Shown here in pieces: positions 53,051 to 56,185 of a stretch of 56,185 bases of DNA (positions are counted from its first letter, which is position 1; every line of letters starts with the position of its first letter). Under the pieces are notes generated by a model, which worked only from the letters and a program-made list of their open reading frames with translations, had not been told where the DNA came from and ran no database searches. Source of the DNA: an uncultured Victivallales bacterium (GTDB lineage Bacteria; Verrucomicrobiota; Lentisphaeria; Victivallales; UBA1829); the NCBI GenBank assembly GCA_944390795.1, contig CALXRI010000021.1, positions 1 through 56,185 of the forward strand, written 5' to 3'. The position numbers and the translations under genes were made by a program.

Positions 53051-53401
53051 CTCCGGACACGGATCGGGCACGCCGAGATATTGGAAGTAGTCGTGCCCCC
53101 AGTCGCTCATGGCGTTGACGATCGGAACGAGGGTTTTCCCCAGATCCGTCAGAGAATATTCCGTCTTCGGCGGGACAACCGGATACAGTTTCCGCCGGAT
53201 GATTCCATCGCCCTCGAGTTCTTTCAACTGCTGGCTGAGCATTTTTGCCGTCGCCTGCGGGATGGCTTTCTGGATCTCGTTGTAGCGCATGACCGGAGAA
53301 ACGTTCAAATGCCAGATGATGATGGCCTTGTATTTTCCCCCGAGAACCGCCATCGCGGCTTCCACCGAACAGTGAAACGACAACGCTTTTTTCTTGTCCA
53401 T
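53045..53401 (-). CDS. HxlR-family redox/aldehyde-type regulator
   Basis: The 118-residue winged-helix protein starts with FHCSVEAAMAVLGGKYKAIIIWHL; the N-terminal Cys is the sensing residue in several HxlR members (HypR, YodB, QorR). QLKELEGDGIIRRKLYPVVPPKTEYSLTDLG is the wing. It is divergent from the flavodoxin-like genes and probably controls them. The intervening 270 nt contain AT-rich near-palindromes around 53513-53545. Confidence 0.9.
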   Translation of the reverse strand: MDKKKALSFHCSVEAAMAVLGGKYKAIIIWHLNVSPVMRYNEIQKAIPQATAKMLSQQLKELEGDGIIRRKLYPVVPPKTEYSLTDLGKTLVPIVNAMSDWGHDYFQYLGVPDPCPED

Positions 53402-53553
53402 CTGAAACCTTTCACTTTCATTTCAGGAAAAATCAATTTTTTCTTTACTATATCCCGCAATGTCCAGAAAAGCAAATTCTGAGCATAAAATATATACTGA
53501 CTGAAATGATAGTATTGAACAATAATGATATTATAATACCAAATAGTGCATTC

Positions 53554-53581
53554 TTGACAAGAAAAAATTCCAGATTATATT
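53554..53581 (+). promoter_or_regulatory. Promoter of the flavodoxin-like operon
   Basis: TTGACA and TATATT are 16 nt apart, about 95 nt before the first start codon. Confidence 0.7.
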
Positions 53582-53675
53582 GATTGAAAAGATAGAAAAT
53601 CCGATCGGACAATCCGGGAAAGCGGAATCCTCTTCCCGGATCAATGCAGAAAACATCTGAAAAGGAGTATGGAAA

Positions 53676-54233
53676 ATGAGCAGAAAAATTCTGGTTCTCA
53701 ACGGAAGCCCGCGTTTGAACGGCAACACGGCGGCCCTGATAGAGGAGTTCACCCGCGGTGCGGAAGCAGGCGGCAATACGGTGGTCCGCTTCGATCTGGA
53801 CCGGATGTCGATTCACGGCTGCAAGGGGTGTCTCGGCGGCGGTCGGAATCCGGACTCTCCCTGCGTCCAGAAGGATGATATGGAGAAGATCTATCCGGAG
53901 TACCGGTCGGCGGATATTCTGGTTTTCGCCTCTCCGATGTATTACTGGGGATTTTCCGGTCAGTTGAAGTGCGTGCTGGACCGTCTGTTCGCGGTGACTG
54001 AATCCGACCCGAACCTGGCAACCCCCCACAAGCGGACGGTTCTGCTGATGGCCGCGGAGGGCGCCGGGCGGGAGAACGAAGAGCCGGTTCTCCATTACTA
54101 CAGGTCGCTGCTCGGTTTTCTGGGATGGGAGGATCTCGGCGCTCTGATTGCGGGAGGGGTTTTGAAACTCGGCGACATTGCGGGGCATCCTGAGCTGAAA
54201 AAAGCGTTCGAGCTCGGGGAGCACATTCGTTGA
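53676..54233 (+). CDS. Flavodoxin-like NAD(P)H:FMN oxidoreductase
   Basis: The 185-residue protein has the FMN-phosphate loop VLNGSPRLNGNTA, a Cys cluster (GCKGC and, after an insertion, PCVQKDDM) and FASPMYYWGFSGQLKCVLDRL, the isoalloxazine-binding stretch of the iron-sulphur flavoprotein/NADPH-dependent FMN reductase group. AAGGAG lies upstream. It reduces quinones, nitro compounds or similar; the true substrate is unknown. A second flavodoxin-like gene follows after 23 nt. Confidence 0.9.
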   Translation: MSRKILVLNGSPRLNGNTAALIEEFTRGAEAGGNTVVRFDLDRMSIHGCKGCLGGGRNPDSPCVQKDDMEKIYPEYRSADILVFASPMYYWGFSGQLKCVLDRLFAVTESDPNLATPHKRTVLLMAAEGAGRENEEPVLHYYRSLLGFLGWEDLGALIAGGVLKLGDIAGHPELKKAFELGEHIR

Positions 54234-54256
54234 AAACAAAAAAGGAGCGAATTACC

Positions 54257-54877
54257 ATGAAAGTGTTACTGGTCAACGGAAGTCCCCATCGGGACGGCTG
54301 CACATTCACCTCTCTCTCCGAGGTGGCCGGCGCATTGAACAAAAACGGCGTCGAGTCGGAAATCTTCTGGATCGGGAATCGGGCAATTCAGGGGTGCGTC
54401 GCTTGCTGGAAGTGCCATGAAGACGGGACGGACGGCTGCGTGTTCCGGGAAAAACTTTACACGGATTTTGTAACGAAGATGAAAGATAGCGACGCCCTGG
54501 TCATCGGAGCGCCCGTCTATTATGCGGGTCCTCCGGGGGCTCTCTGCGCGATCCTCGACCGGGTGTTTTTCTCGGCATCGGAATATTTCCAGTACAAACC
54601 GGCGGCCTGCGTGGTCAACTGTCGCCGCGGCGGAGCGAGCGCGACATTCGACCGCCTGAACAAGTACTTCACCATTCTGCAAATGCCGGTCGTCTCAAGT
54701 CAGTACTGGAACTCGACCCACGGGTTGACACCGGACGAGGTCAGACGCGACCTCGAAGGACTCCAGACCATGCGCACCCTGGGGAACAATATGGCGTATC
54801 TGCTCAAGAGCATGGCGCAATCGAACCTGCCGCGCCCGCCGCAGGAGCCGTGGGTCGCGACCAATTTCATCCCGTAG
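54257..54877 (+). CDS. Flavodoxin-like oxidoreductase, second copy
   Basis: The 206-residue protein shares the layout of its neighbour: VLLVNGSPHRDGCT loop, GCVACWKCHEDG Cys cluster, and IGAPVYYAGPPGALCAILDRVF. It then has ACVVNCRRGGASATFDRLNKYFTI and a longer C-terminus than the first copy (to PWVATNFIP). The ATG at 54257 has AAAGGAG upstream. Two such enzymes in one operon beside an HxlR regulator fit a response to electrophiles or quinones. Confidence 0.9.
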   Translation: MKVLLVNGSPHRDGCTFTSLSEVAGALNKNGVESEIFWIGNRAIQGCVACWKCHEDGTDGCVFREKLYTDFVTKMKDSDALVIGAPVYYAGPPGALCAILDRVFFSASEYFQYKPAACVVNCRRGGASATFDRLNKYFTILQMPVVSSQYWNSTHGLTPDEVRRDLEGLQTMRTLGNNMAYLLKSMAQSNLPRPPQEPWVATNFIP

Positions 54878-54935
54878 TCACAGGATTTGTGCCTGATTCA
54901 ATAATCGGAATTCAATTTCTCTGGAGACATTTACT

Positions 54936-55319
54936 ATGAGATCGGAAATCAAAGAGTATCAAGCCGTGGAAGAGGCCGCCATGAAGTTCGTCAAAAGCGT
55001 GGCGGAAGGCAACAGCAAGTATGCCAGGGAACTTTTCATCGACGAAGCGGTGCTGTTCGGCCGTCTGAACGGGGTTCTGGAACATGGCTCCATCGAGCAG
55101 TTTTACCGCAATGTGGACACCACTCCCGGGAATCCAAACTTCCGCGCCCGGGTGGATGTTCTGATGGTCGAGGAGAACTTGGCAGTGGCCCGCGTGCTGG
55201 AAGAAGGCTGGGGCGGCAGCATCGACTTCACCGATGTTCTGCTGATGCTGAAGCTGGATGGGCAGTGGAAATGTGTTGCGAAAGCCTACAACCAGAACTC
55301 CGACACAATCCGGAACTGA
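54936..55319 (+). CDS. NTF2-like / lumazine-binding-type small protein
   Basis: The 127-residue protein follows the Lumazine_bd_2 pattern: AVEEAAMKFVKSVAEGNSKYARELFIDEAVLFGRLNG, then HGSIEQFYRNVDTTP, VDVLMVEENLAVARVLEEGW and FTDVLLMLKLDGQWKCVAKAYNQ. Such proteins adopt the cone-shaped NTF2 fold and often accompany small oxidoreductases. TCTGGAG lies upstream of the ATG. It ends the operon. Confidence 0.82.
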   Translation: MRSEIKEYQAVEEAAMKFVKSVAEGNSKYARELFIDEAVLFGRLNGVLEHGSIEQFYRNVDTTPGNPNFRARVDVLMVEENLAVARVLEEGWGGSIDFTDVLLMLKLDGQWKCVAKAYNQNSDTIRN

Positions 55320-55693
55320 AAGGAGAACTGGAACTGGTCGGAAGCCCTGTCAGCCGATCCGTCTCACTCAACAGGCTTCCCTGCACGGGTTTCCTCCCTC
55401 GAATCCTCCTTGATTTCATACAGGATTCATCCGGAGAGGAGGCCGATATCGGTCTGCTTGGCGGGAATCGGTCTCTTCTGTCTTCCGGATCAAAGACCAG
55501 CCGTGCCGAAAGACTCCCGACATGGCTGGTCGCAAAGCCTTTTCCAACGCTCCGATCATTTCAGGATTGTTCAGAAAAAAGTCTTCCGCCGTTTGCATCA
55601 ATCACCCGCTGGGCGTCGAACTGTCTACGCAGTTCATCACGCTCGTCGGCATCCATGGTGCCGAAATGTCCGTCGGCGCTGACGCGCCTCATG
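55320..55693. other. Gene-free stretch before the transposase remnant
   Basis: No supported gene. A 46-codon minus-strand frame from 55704 (opening MYDMRRVSADGHF) is open, but has no ribosome site or known domain. Confidence 0.5.
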
Positions 55694-56057
55694 TCATACA
55701 TTGCAACTGCAGCGGGTCAGTGTCCGATATTTTGCGCACATTTGCTTCTGTGTGATTACAGATGACAAATGTGATTCGGCTTCACAAAGTGCGCAAGTAT
55801 TCATATACTGTCGAATGCCCCATTTTGCTGTGGAAACATGCCTGAGCCTGGCACCGACAAGCATCATGACCGAGTATCCATCCGGAAAGCGATGACCCGG
55901 GTTCGGTGACGAATCTCTTTCATGATGCGTTCAAGACCGCTATTTGTCCGCAATCTGCTCCAATATTCATACGGGAAATCCATATACGACAATGTCTCCT
56001 TCACGCTGGTTTCTGCAAAACTTGCGATCCGCTCCAGCTTCATGGCTCTTAGAGTCT
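55694..56057 (-). pseudogene. IS256-family transposase fragment, C-terminal part
   Basis: On the minus strand the frame runs YEQTLRAMKLERIASFAE, then ETLSYMDFPYEYWSRLRTN, SGLERIMKEIRHRTRVIAF. After a frameshift near 55885 it continues FPDGYSVMMLVGARLRHVSTA to a stop at 55694. The Glu in GLER is the third residue of the DDE triad, and the rest is the typical C-terminus. Upstream of 56057 homology stops at an in-frame TAG. The remnant is inactive. Confidence 0.82.
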
Positions 56058-56185
56058 GTTCATACTAAGCATCGTTGCATAAATTTCTATATCAATAAAT
56101 TCCAGATGCCCAGCCCGACATTGAGAGGCGTTGCCAAGCGTCCGTTGATTCTTGCCGACATGACTTTTCTGACGCGGCTCAGAAG
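56058..56185. other. Unassigned end of window
   Basis: The last 128 nt show no recognisable feature; transposase similarity does not continue here. Confidence 0.4.

Noticed and set aside
55510-55704. Small minus-strand frames (46 and 61 codons) after the transposase remnant
   Set aside because: No ribosome site, no domain, and they lie in decayed DNA.

Overview
The window looks like a chromosomal segment of a Gram-negative, saccharolytic member of the Lentisphaerota (Victivallales-like). This is inferred from several things together: a complete KDO and Lpt lipopolysaccharide block, several single prepilin-like genes with the H-X9-DG motif, LacI- and GntR-type regulators next to very large DUF4838/DUF4091/DUF6259-type glycoside-hydrolase-like proteins, and an aerotolerance (Bat) operon. 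There is no rRNA, no convincing tRNA and no CRISPR array. No taxonomic search was possible.

Layout. 1-554: a gene-free stretch packed with at least 16 small hairpins. 555-5687 (-): two fused Bat genes (BatB-BatC and BatD-BatE) with long low-complexity coding repeats. 5806-12 kb: housekeeping genes: a DUF190 protein, rdgC, rdgB, a secreted unknown, a DUF4091 protein and mutY. 12.2-19.4 kb (+): carbohydrate cassette A (lacI, pseudopilin, secreted unknown, DUF4838+CBM9-like protein, DUF6259-like protein) behind a near-ideal promoter with a perfect 20-bp palindrome. 19.5-21.6 kb (-): folK and serA. 21.6-22.75 kb: non-coding, with a broken IS256-type transposase. 22.7-29.5 kb (+): cassette B (lacI, ADP-ribosylglycohydrolase-like protein, pseudopilin, TPR protein, DUF4838 protein, truncated pseudopilin). 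The last gene is cut off where a low-GC hicAB toxin-antitoxin island begins (29.5-30.35 kb). 30.9-32.2 kb: ogt and two small membrane-protein genes. 32.3-36 kb (-): a large glycoside-hydrolase-like protein and a DUF4886 protein with a palindromic operator between them. 36-41.25 kb (-): DUF1015, kdsB, kdsA, kdsC, lptC, lptA and lptB with overlapping ends. 41.7-49.6 kb (-): cassette C (GntR-type regulator, pseudopilin, secreted glycoside-hydrolase-like protein, tandem SGNH protein, beta-helix protein). 50.2-52.9 kb (-): ArsR regulator, metallo-beta-lactamase-fold protein, cation efflux protein and a SnoaL-like protein. 53-55.3 kb: an HxlR regulator divergent from two flavodoxin-like proteins and an NTF2-like protein. 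55.7-56.06 kb: the C-terminal part of another broken IS256-type transposase.

How the genes fit together. The recurring theme is the cassette of one regulator, one H-X9-DG pseudopilin and large glycan-active proteins. It appears three times here with unrelated enzyme sets. Within these groups some enzymes carry signal peptides (DUF4838 proteins, the 897-residue protein, the SGNH protein), while others have none (DUF6259-like, beta-helix, DUF4091, the 892-residue protein). That suggests outer and inner steps of glycan breakdown. No SusC/SusD pair is present, and the pseudopilins occupy the place such surface proteins have in Bacteroidota loci. None of the four prepilin-like N-termini has the usual glycine before the cleavage site.
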